Source: Bacillus sp. DTU_2020_1000418_1_SI_GHA_SEK_038 (GTDB lineage: Bacteria > Bacillota > Bacilli > Bacillales > Cytobacillaceae). Taken from it: 64,000 bases of DNA. The notes beneath the pieces are model-generated. The model was not told the origin of the DNA and searched no databases. It worked only from the letters and a program-made list of their open reading frames with translations. This document shows positions 1 to 9,190 of the stretch, piece by piece. The stretch spans positions 1,116,001 to 1,180,000 of the forward strand of contig NZ_CP135435.1 of assembly GCF_032341175.1 (NCBI RefSeq). Direction: 5' to 3'. The translations under genes were made by a program, and so were the position numbers. Position 1 is the stretch's first letter; every line of letters begins with the position of its first letter.

Positions 1-76
1 ATGGTTAAATAGTCTGTAAGCAAATATCTTATAATTGCAAAACTGTTCAAAATTCCACACAAGCAGGGGGAAGCAT

Positions 77-1282
77 ATGATTAAGGAAAGGCTTTGGACG
101 AAGGACTTTATTATCGTTTCTTTGATCAATTTTTTATTAACGCTTGTATTTTTTTTATTGATTGTAACGATTGCTCCTTATGCTGTTGAAAAATTCGATG
201 CCTCAACGAGTATAGCAGGGCTCGTATCAAGTATTTTTATTATTGGTGTTTTGATTGGCCGGTTAGTAACAGGACGTAAGATTCAAGATGCAGGGAGTAA
301 GAAAGTTTTATTTACGGGTTTGATTTTATTTATTATCACAACGGCCTTATATTTTGTTGCCGTTCATTTACCGTTATTGTTACTGAATCGATTTCTGCAT
401 GGAATAGCGCTTGGGGTTGCTAGTACGGCTACGGGAACGATCATTGCCCAAATTATTCCGAAAAATAGGCGAGGGGAAGGGATTGGCTATTATAGCTTGA
501 GTTCTATTTTAGCTTCTGCCATTGGCCCTCTAGTGGGAATTCAACTTACACAATATGGGGATTATTCAATGGTTTTTATATTTAATTTAATACTATCTAT
601 CTTTTGTTTATTCATATCCTTTACTTTGAAAATACCAGTTTCTCAATCAATGAAGGGAAATCTTGAAAAAGCTGGTCAGGGCTTTAAAATTTCTAACTTC
701 CTTGAACCAATGGTTATACCCATTTCAATTGTTGCCCTTGTCATTGGTTTTTGTTATTCAGGTGTGATGTCATTTCTCACTTTTTACACGAAGGAAATTC
801 AATTAGTTGAGGCTGGGAGCTTCTTCTTTCTTGTATATGCCATCATTATTATTATTTCAAGACCTTTTACAGGTCGATTAATGGATCTAAAAGGGGCAAA
901 TATTGTTGTCTATCCTTGCCTCATCATTTTTTCAGCAGGAATGGTCCTATTTAGCCAAGCGCATAGTGGATTCGTTTTACTATTGGCGGGTGTCCTTATT
1001 GGCTTAGGATATGGAAACTTTAATTCTATTGTTCAGGCAACAGCAATAAAAATCACTGTGCCTCATCGTTTAGGATTAGCTACATCAACTTATTTTATTT
1101 TATATGATTTAGGTCTTGGAGCAGGGCCTTATTTGCTTGGATTCCTCGCTCCAATCATTGGCTACCGGGGACTTTTTTTAGCGATGGCCATGGTAGTCTT
1201 ATTATCTATTATTCTGTATTACTTCCTGTATAGCAGAAAGGAAAGAGAGATCTACCAAAGCATTGCAAATAGAACTGCTTAG
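77..1282 (+). CDS. MFS transporter
   Basis: Probable major facilitator superfamily efflux permease of 401 residues with about 12 hydrophobic segments. The loop after the second segment carries GRLVTGRKIQDAGSKK, the typical MFS G-x-L-a-D/G-R-x-G-R/K-r loop, and a second copy (GRLMDLKG) follows in the second half. I placed the start at the ATG at 77, because AGGGGGAAG lies just upstream; the longer reading from 35 has no comparable ribosome binding site. Substrate is unknown. A second, unrelated MFS gene follows after about 90 bases on the same strand. Membrane location and transporter fold are secure, the substrate is not. Confidence 0.85.
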   Translation: MIKERLWTKDFIIVSLINFLLTLVFFLLIVTIAPYAVEKFDASTSIAGLVSSIFIIGVLIGRLVTGRKIQDAGSKKVLFTGLILFIITTALYFVAVHLPLLLLNRFLHGIALGVASTATGTIIAQIIPKNRRGEGIGYYSLSSILASAIGPLVGIQLTQYGDYSMVFIFNLILSIFCLFISFTLKIPVSQSMKGNLEKAGQGFKISNFLEPMVIPISIVALVIGFCYSGVMSFLTFYTKEIQLVEAGSFFFLVYAIIIIISRPFTGRLMDLKGANIVVYPCLIIFSAGMVLFSQAHSGFVLLLAGVLIGLGYGNFNSIVQATAIKITVPHRLGLATSTYFILYDLGLGAGPYLLGFLAPIIGYRGLFLAMAMVVLLSIILYYFLYSRKEREIYQSIANRTA

Positions 1283-1370
1283 CAGGAATTCATTATTTAG
1301 TATCGGCTGACTCAATAGTTACGTTTTCATTCATCGAGTTGAATAATTAAATCTAAGAAGGTGCTTATAA

Positions 1371-2657
1371 GTGCTGGCGAAAGAATTAGATCCAAACGAG
1401 TATTATATAGAGTCACCCGAAGAGTTAAGAAAATTATATAAACGAGTGTTGTTTGTTGTCAGTCTATCACAAATTTTTGGTGGGGCTGGACTTGCGGCAG
1501 GTGTGACTGTAGGGGCTCTCTTAGCTCAACAAATGCTGGGAACGGATGCCTATGCTGGAATTCCCTCTGCATTATTAACTTTAGGGTCAGCCGGAGCCGC
1601 TTTAATCGTAGGAAGGCTTTCACAAAGATACGGACGACGTACTGGTTTAGCGACAGGATTTATGGTTGGTGGATTAGGAGCTATTGGCGTAGTGGTTGCT
1701 GCGATGTTGAATAGTGTGATCCTTTTATTTGCGTCTCTCGTAATCTATGGTTCAGGAACTGCGACAAATTTGCAAGCCCGTTATGCTGGAACGGACTTAG
1801 CTGATAAGAATCAACGAGCAAAAGCGATAAGTACAACGATGATGATGACAACATTTGGAGCGGTTGCCGGTCCGAATTTAGTAGGAATTATGGGGGAATT
1901 TGCACTTTTCATTGGTGTGCCAGCTCTTGCCGGACCATTTATTTTAGGGGCTGCAGCCTTTAGTTTGGCAGGGCTTGTCCTTTTTATCATGTTGCGTCCT
2001 GATCCATTAGAGATTGCGAATAGGATTGCCATTTATAAACAAGCAAATGGGCATGAAAAGAAAACAGATTCCTTTAACACAGGAAGTAATAAAAGTGGAC
2101 TTTTGGTTGGTGCGACTGTGATGGTTTTAACTCAAATAGTCATGGTTGCCGTTATGACGATGACACCCATCCATATGAAACATCATGGGCACAGTTTATC
2201 TGATGTGGGAATTGTGATTGGATTTCATATAGGTGCTATGTATCTCCCTTCACTTGTAACAGGGATCCTTGTTGATAAAATCGGCCGAACAGCGATGAGC
2301 ATCGCTTCAGGTGTTACACTGTTATTCGCTAGTTTATTAGCCGCTTTTGCACCGGGTGATTCCATGATTCTATTAGTCATTGCTCTTTCTTTACTTGGAT
2401 TAGGGTGGAACTTCGGCTTAATTAGTGGCACCGCCCAAATCGTTGATTCAACAGAGCCTTCCACACGTGCAAAAACTCAAGGGACACTTGATGTCAGTAT
2501 TGCTTTAGCAGGCGCTTCTGGGGGAGCTCTTTCAGGAATGGTAGTAGCAAGTTCAAGTTTTACGATATTATCTTTAAGTGGAGGACTATTATCACTAGCT
2601 CTTATCCCTGTTGTGTTTGGGTATCGCAGGTACAAAAATAATGCGGTTTTAAAATAA
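1371..2657 (+). CDS. MFS transporter
   Basis: Second MFS permease, 428 residues, with a soluble N-terminal stretch of about 25 residues and then roughly 12 hydrophobic segments. The motif GRLSQRYGRRTG after segment two and DKIGRTAMS in the second half are MFS signature loops. The start is GTG, preceded by AAGAAGGTG at a workable distance. It is not a close paralogue of the preceding MFS gene, since the loops and lengths differ. No regulator is adjacent and the substrate is unknown. Confidence 0.85.
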   Translation: MLAKELDPNEYYIESPEELRKLYKRVLFVVSLSQIFGGAGLAAGVTVGALLAQQMLGTDAYAGIPSALLTLGSAGAALIVGRLSQRYGRRTGLATGFMVGGLGAIGVVVAAMLNSVILLFASLVIYGSGTATNLQARYAGTDLADKNQRAKAISTTMMMTTFGAVAGPNLVGIMGEFALFIGVPALAGPFILGAAAFSLAGLVLFIMLRPDPLEIANRIAIYKQANGHEKKTDSFNTGSNKSGLLVGATVMVLTQIVMVAVMTMTPIHMKHHGHSLSDVGIVIGFHIGAMYLPSLVTGILVDKIGRTAMSIASGVTLLFASLLAAFAPGDSMILLVIALSLLGLGWNFGLISGTAQIVDSTEPSTRAKTQGTLDVSIALAGASGGALSGMVVASSSFTILSLSGGLLSLALIPVVFGYRRYKNNAVLK

Positions 2658-2828
2658 ATCCCCCCTTAAAAAGGCACGGTTAATAACAAACGGTATGGAA
2701 TTCTATTGTTATCTTAAATAGATTATATATTTGCTGTCATTCACAGAAATGACAGAACAGCCCTTGCTGCACAGTATGTTGGGGTGCTTCACGATATTCA
2801 TATAGGTATGAAACACGAATGGAGAATA

Positions 2829-2866
2829 CAAAAAAGGGGAGCAGAATAAAATTTCTACTCCCTTTT
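2829..2866 (-). terminator. Rho-independent terminator
   Basis: Read on the minus strand this is AAAGGGAGTAGAA, a short AT loop, then TTCTGCTCCCC and a run of T. It sits just beyond the stop of the DUF3231 gene and would end its transcript. Confidence 0.6.
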
Positions 2867-2882
2867 ATCAGGTGAAAATTAA

Positions 2883-3395
2883 TTAACAATCTTCTGCTTT
2901 ATAATGATGTAAAGGTGGTGGAATAAGCCATCCTTTTTCTTTATTTAGACGGAGAACTTTAGCTCCAAGTGCTGCCTTTTGAATATGAAACTGGCCAAAC
3001 ATCATTGCAATATCTTCTCGAATGGATTGCCCCATTATTGTACTGCACGCTACTAATCCTGCAGCAATGCTCATTGAAAGGCCAGCAGCTATTTCAGGAT
3101 CTGCAAAACGTGCCCCAACAGGAATATCCTCTAAGCAAGCATTAGGTCTTTCTGGAGGTGTTGGAGGTAATCCAACTCCATTCGCTTTTAACAAAGCTTC
3201 AATCTGTTTGATTTCTTGTTGTCCTCCTTGAATGGCCTCCTCAAGCAATTTCTGTAAATCTTCATCACCAGCATGATTTAGGTGAGTTTGATACCCTGCA
3301 ATTGCCCCTTTAGCCGTTAAAAGAAACGACCAGGTGCTAAATACTTCCCCATAATGCATAGGTTCATCTGTTGGATTTCCACTTAATATTCCCAT
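2883..3395 (-). CDS. DUF3231 family protein
   Basis: 170-residue protein resembling the DUF3231 family of Bacillaceae, helical proteins related to ferritin-like and spore-coat CotF-like folds. It shows the alternating amphipathic helices expected of this family, for example around YGEVFSTWSFLLTAKGAIAG and the AAGLSMSIAAGLVACSTIMGQ segment. The ATG at 3395 is chosen because GGAGG lies 6 bases upstream; a longer reading to 3419 lacks a site. Single gene with its own terminator. Function is unknown; a spore or stress-linked role is only inferred from the family's distribution. Confidence 0.75.
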   Translation of the reverse strand: MGILSGNPTDEPMHYGEVFSTWSFLLTAKGAIAGYQTHLNHAGDEDLQKLLEEAIQGGQQEIKQIEALLKANGVGLPPTPPERPNACLEDIPVGARFADPEIAAGLSMSIAAGLVACSTIMGQSIREDIAMMFGQFHIQKAALGAKVLRLNKEKGWLIPPPLHHYKAEDC

Positions 3396-3568
3396 TTTAA
3401 TCCTCCTAATCAAATTCATTTATAGTGCCTCCTTTCGCCAAAGCACATGTTTTTATCATTCGCCTTTCGCAGGTTATTCATTCATTTTTTTGTGGCTTCG
3501 AAATAAAGCTCGATCATTATGTTGACAATAAAATTAGATCAGAAATCCTGTTTTAAAAAATAAACAAA

Positions 3569-3596
3569 AAACGGGAAACAATTTCTAATCCCGTTT
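3569..3596 (-). terminator. Orphan hairpin with minus-strand T-run
   Basis: AAACGGGA and TCCCGTTT form an 8-bp stem. On the minus strand a T-rich run follows immediately, as in an intrinsic terminator, yet no minus-strand gene ends here. It may be a leftover of a lost gene, or a structure in the uppP leader. Confidence 0.4.
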
Positions 3597-3636
3597 CGTC
3601 TGTTAAAATGAAAAGGAGACTTATTGGGAGGGTAAA

Positions 3637-4452
3637 ATGGGAGAAACAGATTTTATATTCATAATCAAAATGATTTTAATTGGGATAGTGCAAGGTTTTA
3701 CAGAACCAATTCCCGTATCGTCTAGTGGACACGTAATGATTGTCAGTGAGATTTTAGGGCTTGGTGAACAAGGTCTTACCTTTGCTATATTAACAAATAC
3801 AGCTTCACTGCTTGCAATCCTTTATATTTACAGACAAGATATTGTGAGACTTACTGCTAATTCAATTCGTTATTTAAAAACGAAAAATCAGAGCTATAAG
3901 AGTGACTTTCGCTTTGTTTGCTTTATTATCATTGGTACTATTCCAGCAGGAGTTCTTGGGATTTTATTAAATGACTTTATCGCAGAAAATGTTAGTATGG
4001 CTACCATTGCGGTGATGCTCTTCGTCACAGGAATTGCCTTGTGGTTCATTCGCAATATGAAAGGAACAAAAGGCGAGAGTAATATTAAGATTAAGGATGC
4101 GTTCATTGTTGGTTTAGGGCAGGCTGTCGCCTTAACACCAGGGATTAGTCGTTCAGGTGCAACGATTATTTCATCAATTGCTGTTGGAATGAAACAAGAT
4201 ACGGCACTTCGATTTTCATTTATGTTGTATATTCCAGTGAGCCTCGGAGGCGTTATACTTGGTTTTTCCGATTTTTTAAATGAACCAAATAAAGCAGACT
4301 TAGCAATTCCATATTTAGCTGCATTTGTTGCCACACTTTTAATGACCTATTTTGCGATGAAATGGTTTATGGGAATAATGAAAAATGGAAAGCTCGTTTA
4401 TTTTACATATTATTGTTTCATTGTCGGGGCATTACTTCTTATTTTCTTCTAA
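3637..4452 (+). CDS. uppP: Undecaprenyl-diphosphatase (UppP/BacA family)
   Basis: Integral membrane phosphatase that recycles undecaprenyl pyrophosphate to undecaprenyl phosphate, the lipid carrier for peptidoglycan. The 271-residue length is normal. The first signature reads GFTEPIPVSSSGH (family form GxxExxPVSSSGH) and the second is PGISRSGATI; these hold the catalytic Glu, Ser and Arg residues. About eight hydrophobic segments are visible. The start has GGGAGGG just upstream. It stands alone between a DUF3231 gene and an acetyltransferase. Bacilli often carry several uppP copies, and extra copies give modest bacitracin tolerance. Confidence 0.93.
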   Translation: MGETDFIFIIKMILIGIVQGFTEPIPVSSSGHVMIVSEILGLGEQGLTFAILTNTASLLAILYIYRQDIVRLTANSIRYLKTKNQSYKSDFRFVCFIIIGTIPAGVLGILLNDFIAENVSMATIAVMLFVTGIALWFIRNMKGTKGESNIKIKDAFIVGLGQAVALTPGISRSGATIISSIAVGMKQDTALRFSFMLYIPVSLGGVILGFSDFLNEPNKADLAIPYLAAFVATLLMTYFAMKWFMGIMKNGKLVYFTYYCFIVGALLLIFF

Positions 4453-4457
4453 AAGGA

Positions 4458-4496
4458 TTAGGCGCTTTCCTGTAACAAGGATCAGCGCTAATTTTT
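4458..4496 (+). terminator. uppP terminator within a dispersed repeat
   Basis: TTAGGCGCT and AGCGCTAA pair around a 17-base loop and are followed by a T-run. The sequence belongs to a repeat family seen again near 10.67, 18.37 and 19.8 kb. Confidence 0.55.
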
Positions 4497-4587
4497 CATT
4501 ATAGGGCCACTAAACGGGCCATAGCAATTGTACCTATTTTAATATCTATTTTAAGTAAAGGGCAAAATTAATTTGGAGGGGTTTGAT

Positions 4588-5022
4588 ATGTTAAAAGAGG
4601 CGATATTACCGGAAGCAAAAGAAGCTGCTCAACTTGCTTTATTGCTTTGGCCAGGTCACACTTTAGAAGAATTTATACAAGAAATGACGCATCTTATTGC
4701 TCAGCCTGACGCAATTGTTATTTTAGCTTATCATGAAAGCGAAGCAATTGGGTTTGCACAATGCCAACTGCGATATGATTATGTTGAAGGGACTAGTTCA
4801 AGTCCGGTAGGATATTTAGAGGGACTTTACGTAAAAGAGGCTTTTCGTAAACAAGGCTTTGCTAAAAATCTAGTTAATGCTTGTGAGAAATGGGCTAAGA
4901 AAAAAGGTTGTCACGAGTTTGCTAGTGACTGTGAATTAGAAAATGAAGAAAGCTTAGCAATGCATCTTAAATTGGGGTTTAGTGAAGCAAATCGTATTAT
5001 TTGTTTTAAAAAGATGTTATAG
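4588..5022 (+). CDS. GNAT N-acetyltransferase, aminoglycoside 6'-type
   Basis: 144-residue GCN5-related acetyltransferase. Core motif A is visible as YLEGLYVKEAFRKQGFAKNL, with the acetyl-CoA loop (R-K-Q-G-F-A). The C-terminal CELENEESLAMHLKLGF is typical of proteins annotated as AAC(6')-type. Such chromosomal homologues often have no proven resistance activity. The ATG at 4588 is preferred over an upstream TTG at 4573, since GGAGGGG sits 7 bases before it. It is a single gene. Confidence 0.8.
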   Translation: MLKEAILPEAKEAAQLALLLWPGHTLEEFIQEMTHLIAQPDAIVILAYHESEAIGFAQCQLRYDYVEGTSSSPVGYLEGLYVKEAFRKQGFAKNLVNACEKWAKKKGCHEFASDCELENEESLAMHLKLGFSEANRIICFKKML

Positions 5023-5109
5023 GGACAGACGAGAAGGTAATTTTTCTACTGTAATCACTATTAGGGAAAGTGCATCGAAGCCCAGCTTTTTTAAACCGAG
5101 CTTACAAAT

Positions 5110-5277
5110 CTATTTTTTTTGCAGTTGTCCTGTTGCTCTATCTAATTTTTCTTCAATTCTATCTAATTGTTCCTTTCTCTTCTTTGAAGAACGAACAAAA
5201 AATACAATACCTACAATGATTACGATAGGAATTAAAAGTGCAAATAACTGAAAAATAATGTCGCCAATATTCAACAT
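5110..5277 (-). CDS. Small single-pass membrane protein (DUF4083-like)
   Basis: 55-residue ORF on the minus strand with a good site (GAGGTGA) before its ATG. It begins MLNIGDIIFQLFALLIPIV, has one transmembrane helix to about residue 28, then a charged helical tail SSKKRKEQLDRIEEKLDRA. This layout and sequence resemble DUF4083 small proteins of Bacillus. The amphipathic tail is probably cytoplasmic and may form a coiled coil. It is short, but start, ribosome site and composition all support a real gene. Function is unknown. Confidence 0.7.
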   Translation of the reverse strand: MLNIGDIIFQLFALLIPIVIIVGIVFFVRSSKKRKEQLDRIEEKLDRATGQLQKK

Positions 5278-5657
5278 TTTTATCACCTCACCCTTAGATT
5301 ATTATACCATTGATCGCTAGTATGGTCCTTGTAAAAGACTGTACTTAAATTTTAGACACAGTTTAGTTTATGAAATTGTTAACATTTTAATAGAATTATT
5401 TACTTTTAGGAGGATCAAATTAGACCGGTTCCTGTCACTCTCCGATAAGTTAGATGCCGGAAACAGCAAATGGGAACTCTTTATTATTGTAATTAACACC
5501 TGCCTTCTTACACAACAAAGCATGTTACTCATTCTGTTTAAATATAATGAATGGGTATATATGTTTTTATTAATTAAAATTTCTCCAAAAAATTAAAGCT
5601 AAAAAAAGTTTGTTTTGGTAGAAATTTTTCTAAAAATAGATGATAGGTGGTAATGAA
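5278..5657. other. Intergenic region, 380 bp
   Basis: AT-rich spacer between the small membrane protein and the S9 peptidase. It holds an AGGAGG at about 5408 with no start codon behind it. The minus strand also holds a short coherent stretch ending HALLCKKAGVNYNNKEFPF with no usable start, possibly a gene remnant. No clear promoter or RNA structure was seen. Confidence 0.4.
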
Positions 5658-7541
5658 ATGGATGAAATAAGTCTAGATCCTTATCTGCATGTTCTTACGG
5701 TGAAAAATCTTGAATACGAACCAAATGGAAAAAAGATAAGCTTTATCTGTGATTATACGGGATTGCCACAGGTATGGGAGTATGATGGAGAAAATAGGGA
5801 GCTTGCCCAATCCTCTTTTACTAAGGAAGGAATCACATTCATAAAATATGTTACTGGTACATCGGATTTGATTATTGGGATGGACGTTTCCGGAAATGAG
5901 AGGGAACAGCTTTACTTATTAAAGAAGGATGGAGAGCTGATTGCCCTGACAAACTCCCCAGAACATGTTCATTTGTATGGTGGAAGCTCTCCAGATGGAA
6001 AATGGATTGCTTGGTCTAGCAATCGACGAAATCAAGCATTTTTTGATATTTATATCCAGAATCTTGAGACTCTCGAAATCTGCCTCGTTTTTGCCCAAGA
6101 TGGGGCGTTTTCTGTTCTGAAATGGTTTCCCGATGGGCATTCATTATTGGTTAGAAAAACAAACACTCCCCTTGATCATGATTTAGGAGTGTTATCACTA
6201 TTAACTGGAGACATGAACTGGATAACAGAACATTCGGGAGAAGCAAGCTTTAAGAATGTCCATTTTAATAAGGATCGAGATCATATTTATCTGTTATCAA
6301 ACAAAGACCGTGAATTTTTTGGGCTTGCATGTATTTATTTACCTACTAAACAATTCACTTGGCTGGAGCAGGGAGAGTGGGATTTTGAAGGGCTAGCCAT
6401 GAATGAGAAAAAAAATCAATTAGCTTTCACGATCAATGTAGGGGGGATCTCCAAAGGGTATTTACTAGATTTAGATATAAGTACCCTTTATACATGGGAA
6501 ACACCAATGGGTGTGATCTCCAATCTCAAATTTTCACCAAAAAACCAAAAGCTCCTCTATATATTAAACGGGCCTGCACACCCATCTGATATATGGGCGC
6601 TTAACCTAGAAACCCTCAAGGCAGAACAGCTTACACATGTTTCTCACATTCCAATACTTAAGGGAAAATTAATTGAGCCTGTGCAAATATTCTATCGTTC
6701 TTTTGACAACGTTCAGATCCCCGCCTTTTACTATAAACCGAAACCTGCGCTTAAGAAAATGCCGGTTGTCATATATATTCATGGTGGCCCGGAAAGTCAA
6801 AGTCGTCCCGTTTACAATCCCCTTTTCCAATATTTTTTAAACCGAGGTTATGCAGTGGTGGCTCCAAATATTCGCGGCAGTACAGGTTATGGAAAGACGT
6901 ATACCCATTTAGATGATGTTCGTAAACGGATGGATGCTGTGAAAGATCTAATTTATTTAGTGGAATGGCTTAAAGGAGATATCCATGTTGATACTGGTAA
7001 GATAGCGGTTATGGGAGGCAGCTATGGTGGATTTATGGTTCTTTCCGCCATTAGTCACTATCCTAGTTTGTGGGCGGCTGCGATTGATATCGTTGGAATC
7101 TCAAGCCTGAGAACCTTCCTAAAAACTACAAGTCCTTGGCGTAAGAGGTTTAGAGAGGCTGAATATGGAACGGTTGAAGAAGATGGGGAATTTTTTGATC
7201 AAATCGATCCATTGAATCATGCAGATCAAATCACCTCTCCCCTTATGGTGATCCATGGAGTTAATGACCCGCGTGTCCCAATTGAAGAATCTGAGCAGAT
7301 TGTGAATAAACTAAAGAAACGAGATCATCCTGTTACGTATATTCGTATTGAAGATGAAGGTCATACGTTTTCAAAACTAAAAAATAAAATTTATGCATAT
7401 TCCGAGTTGGCTGACTTCCTTGAAAAACACATTGGAAATAATCAGCATTACTCTGTGGTAACAAACAAACAAACAAACAAACAAACAAACAAACAAACAA
7501 ACAAACAAACAAACAAACAAACAAACAAACAAACATCCTAA
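5658..7541 (+). CDS. S9 family peptidase with repetitive NKQT tail
   Basis: 627-residue prolyl-oligopeptidase/acylaminoacyl-peptidase type serine hydrolase. Residues 1 to about 350 form a beta-propeller-like part (WSSNRR, SPDGKW repeats). The C-terminal alpha/beta-hydrolase domain has HGGPE, the nucleophile elbow GGSYGG (Ser455), Asp537 in GVNDPRVP and His569 in EDEGHTF. The start at 5658 has AGGTGG upstream; an in-frame ATG at 5640 lacks one. It probably cleaves short peptides in the cytoplasm. The last residues are a run of Asn-Lys-Gln-Thr encoded by a tetranucleotide tract, after the catalytic domain, so activity should not depend on it. Confidence 0.9.
   Translation: MDEISLDPYLHVLTVKNLEYEPNGKKISFICDYTGLPQVWEYDGENRELAQSSFTKEGITFIKYVTGTSDLIIGMDVSGNEREQLYLLKKDGELIALTNSPEHVHLYGGSSPDGKWIAWSSNRRNQAFFDIYIQNLETLEICLVFAQDGAFSVLKWFPDGHSLLVRKTNTPLDHDLGVLSLLTGDMNWITEHSGEASFKNVHFNKDRDHIYLLSNKDREFFGLACIYLPTKQFTWLEQGEWDFEGLAMNEKKNQLAFTINVGGISKGYLLDLDISTLYTWETPMGVISNLKFSPKNQKLLYILNGPAHPSDIWALNLETLKAEQLTHVSHIPILKGKLIEPVQIFYRSFDNVQIPAFYYKPKPALKKMPVVIYIHGGPESQSRPVYNPLFQYFLNRGYAVVAPNIRGSTGYGKTYTHLDDVRKRMDAVKDLIYLVEWLKGDIHVDTGKIAVMGGSYGGFMVLSAISHYPSLWAAAIDIVGISSLRTFLKTTSPWRKRFREAEYGTVEEDGEFFDQIDPLNHADQITSPLMVIHGVNDPRVPIEESEQIVNKLKKRDHPVTYIRIEDEGHTFSKLKNKIYAYSELADFLEKHIGNNQHYSVVTNKQTNKQTNKQTNKQTNKQTNKQTS
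7461..7534. repeat. (ACAA)n tetranucleotide tract, about 18.5 units
   Basis: Seventy-four bases of uninterrupted ACAA repeat inside the 3' end of the S9 peptidase gene. Because the unit is 4 bases, each of the three plus-strand frames reads Asn-Lys-Gln-Thr in cyclic order, and a stop follows within a few codons in each frame. Slippage would therefore change tail length but not tail composition. Confidence 0.97.
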
Positions 7542-7560
7542 CTGAATGATGATAAATAGT

Positions 7561-7596
7561 AAAAAAAACAGCTGGCTTAAATGGATGGGCCAGCTG
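7561..7596 (-). terminator. Terminator of the oxidoreductase-sigma operon
   Basis: CAGCTGGC and GCCAGCTG form a perfect 8-bp stem (7569-7576 and 7589-7596). On the minus strand a run of eight T follows. On the plus strand ATTTTAC follows, so it may also end the peptidase transcript. Confidence 0.75.
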
Positions 7597-7668
7597 ATTT
7601 TACTTATTGATAGAGTGAAAACTGCGATTTAGAAATCGTTTGGAGTCTACTATTGCAAATGCCATAGT

Positions 7669-7872
7669 TTATATCAAATCCAGACAGTGGTTGGTGACTA
7701 TCTTGCATAAATACGCTTTTTTGTTTTCGATTTGTTCGCTGTTGGGGAGCTGATTAAAGGTTATAAACGCTTCTTGGACAATATCCTCTGAATCCATCAC
7801 GCTGCCTAACATACGGTAGGCTAAGGAAAAAAGCAGAGGTTGATAGGTTTGATAAAGTCCTTCCATACTCAT
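7669..7872 (-). pseudogene. Truncated ECF41-type sigma factor (SigJ-like)
   Basis: Only the first 67 residues of an extracytoplasmic-function sigma factor remain: region 2 with LAYRMLGSVMDSEDIVQEAFITF, then KAYLCKIVTNHCLDLI and a TAA stop. Full ECF41 factors are near 290 residues and carry region 4 plus a fused SnoaL-like domain; both are missing. Its ATG overlaps the stop of the upstream oxidoreductase gene as ATGA, so the pair was translationally coupled. ECF41 factors typically sit beside an oxidoreductase or related gene, which fits here. A region 2 alone is unlikely to start transcription, so this is called a broken gene. Confidence 0.8.
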
Positions 7873-9158
7873 AATTTGATTTCCTCTCTAGTATTCAATA
7901 GTTGAGAAACGGCTCGTTTAGCGCTAGCTACAGATGCATCTACGAGCAGTTCTCCATGTGAGGCCCAGTCACCAGCAACATATAGTCCCTTAATTTCAGG
8001 AACAGCAGGGCCTGGATCGACCTTTCTTTTTATATGAGGAAAGTCATGGACAACAGTCATTTTCGGCAGGAACTGTCTTATAACTAATTCATTCTGCCAG
8101 CCGGGTTGAACCATATCTAACACTTGCTCTAACTCTTGTTCATCCTTCGCTGCATCTGTTTGTGGACCCTGATACTTAAAAAGTGATATCAATTGTGTCC
8201 CATCATCACTCAAGATAGCTGGCCTTGGTTTTCCCTCCCGTGATTGGTTCGTAAAGAAAATTGGTTGATCCAATCCATAGATAAATTGGTGTTCATGTAT
8301 AGGCAGCTGGCGCAATCCAACATCTAGGCAGGCAACCGTAACAGGAATCGCTTGCTTGTTCCACGTGTCGAGTGCTGTTTGATCCGCATGGGGAACTAGT
8401 TTGTGAGAAAAGGAAGGCGGTGTAGTTAGTATAATGTTCGCTGCTTCTATTCTAGTGCCGCTTTCACATAAAATCGAGTGTACTTTTTGATCTTGATGCT
8501 CGACAGCAATCACTTTACAACCAGTAACTAGCTTCACTCCTTGTCGGACAGCAAGTTCACGCAGCTCTTCTACGAGTGTCCCCCAGCCTTTATCGAGATA
8601 CAAGACTCCTTTTAGTGAACGCTGCAGCTGTTTTAAGGCAGGACCAGCAGCGTGTAATTCAGGAGCAAGCACATAAGTGGATGTTCGGAGCAGTGCATAG
8701 AACAGGTTACGCAGCATTGGATCATGTAATTGAGTTTCAATCCAATCACGGATACTGATATGATTCCAAACGCTTGTGTCCATTTTTCCTAATTTAATGA
8801 ACCATTTTGCAAGATCTAGTTTTCCTCCCCAACTTAGGAGCGGCGTTTGAAAGAAGGAGAATGTGTTCGTTGGTAAGGGCAATATTTGTTCTTTCCACAT
8901 CCCGTAAGCATCAATAGACGGTGTGCCTCCCTCAAGCCGTAATCCGAGTTCGCGGAATGCTTCATACGCTTCGCCTTTATACAGTGCATGCGCGCCCAAA
9001 TTAAAATATACCCCCTGCTTTTTGATGGTGATGGCTCTGCCCCCCAATTGTTTTTGCTGTTCCAATATAATGGTTCGTTTCCCTGCTTTTGCTGCATAGA
9101 TCGAAGCAGTTAAACCCGCAATTCCCCCGCCTACAATAGCCACTTCATATTTTGTCAT
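7869..9158 (-). CDS. FAD-dependent oxidoreductase, phytoene-desaturase/HemY-like
   Basis: 429-residue flavoprotein of the amine-oxidase/phytoene-desaturase type. The N-terminus has the dinucleotide-binding motif VAIVGGGIAGLTASIYAAKAG and then the glutamate of ILEQQ. The C-terminus has GLYVAGDWASHG, the second FAD contact. The start is taken at the fourth codon of the longest reading, because AAAAGG lies 9 to 10 bases before that ATG. It is the first gene of a two-gene operon with the truncated sigma factor and has an ECF41-like promoter upstream. The substrate is unknown; protoporphyrinogen or carotenoid precursors are family possibilities only. Confidence 0.85.
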   Translation of the reverse strand: MTKYEVAIVGGGIAGLTASIYAAKAGKRTIILEQQKQLGGRAITIKKQGVYFNLGAHALYKGEAYEAFRELGLRLEGGTPSIDAYGMWKEQILPLPTNTFSFFQTPLLSWGGKLDLAKWFIKLGKMDTSVWNHISIRDWIETQLHDPMLRNLFYALLRTSTYVLAPELHAAGPALKQLQRSLKGVLYLDKGWGTLVEELRELAVRQGVKLVTGCKVIAVEHQDQKVHSILCESGTRIEAANIILTTPPSFSHKLVPHADQTALDTWNKQAIPVTVACLDVGLRQLPIHEHQFIYGLDQPIFFTNQSREGKPRPAILSDDGTQLISLFKYQGPQTDAAKDEQELEQVLDMVQPGWQNELVIRQFLPKMTVVHDFPHIKRKVDPGPAVPEIKGLYVAGDWASHGELLVDASVASAKRAVSQLLNTREEIKL

Positions 9159-9190
9159 GATCATCATCCTTTTTGATTATTTACAAATAT

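Noticed and set aside
7333..7536. Minus-strand reading with repeated Val-Cys-Leu-Phe
   Set aside because: It is the complement of the (ACAA)n tract, with no ribosome site or other protein-like content.
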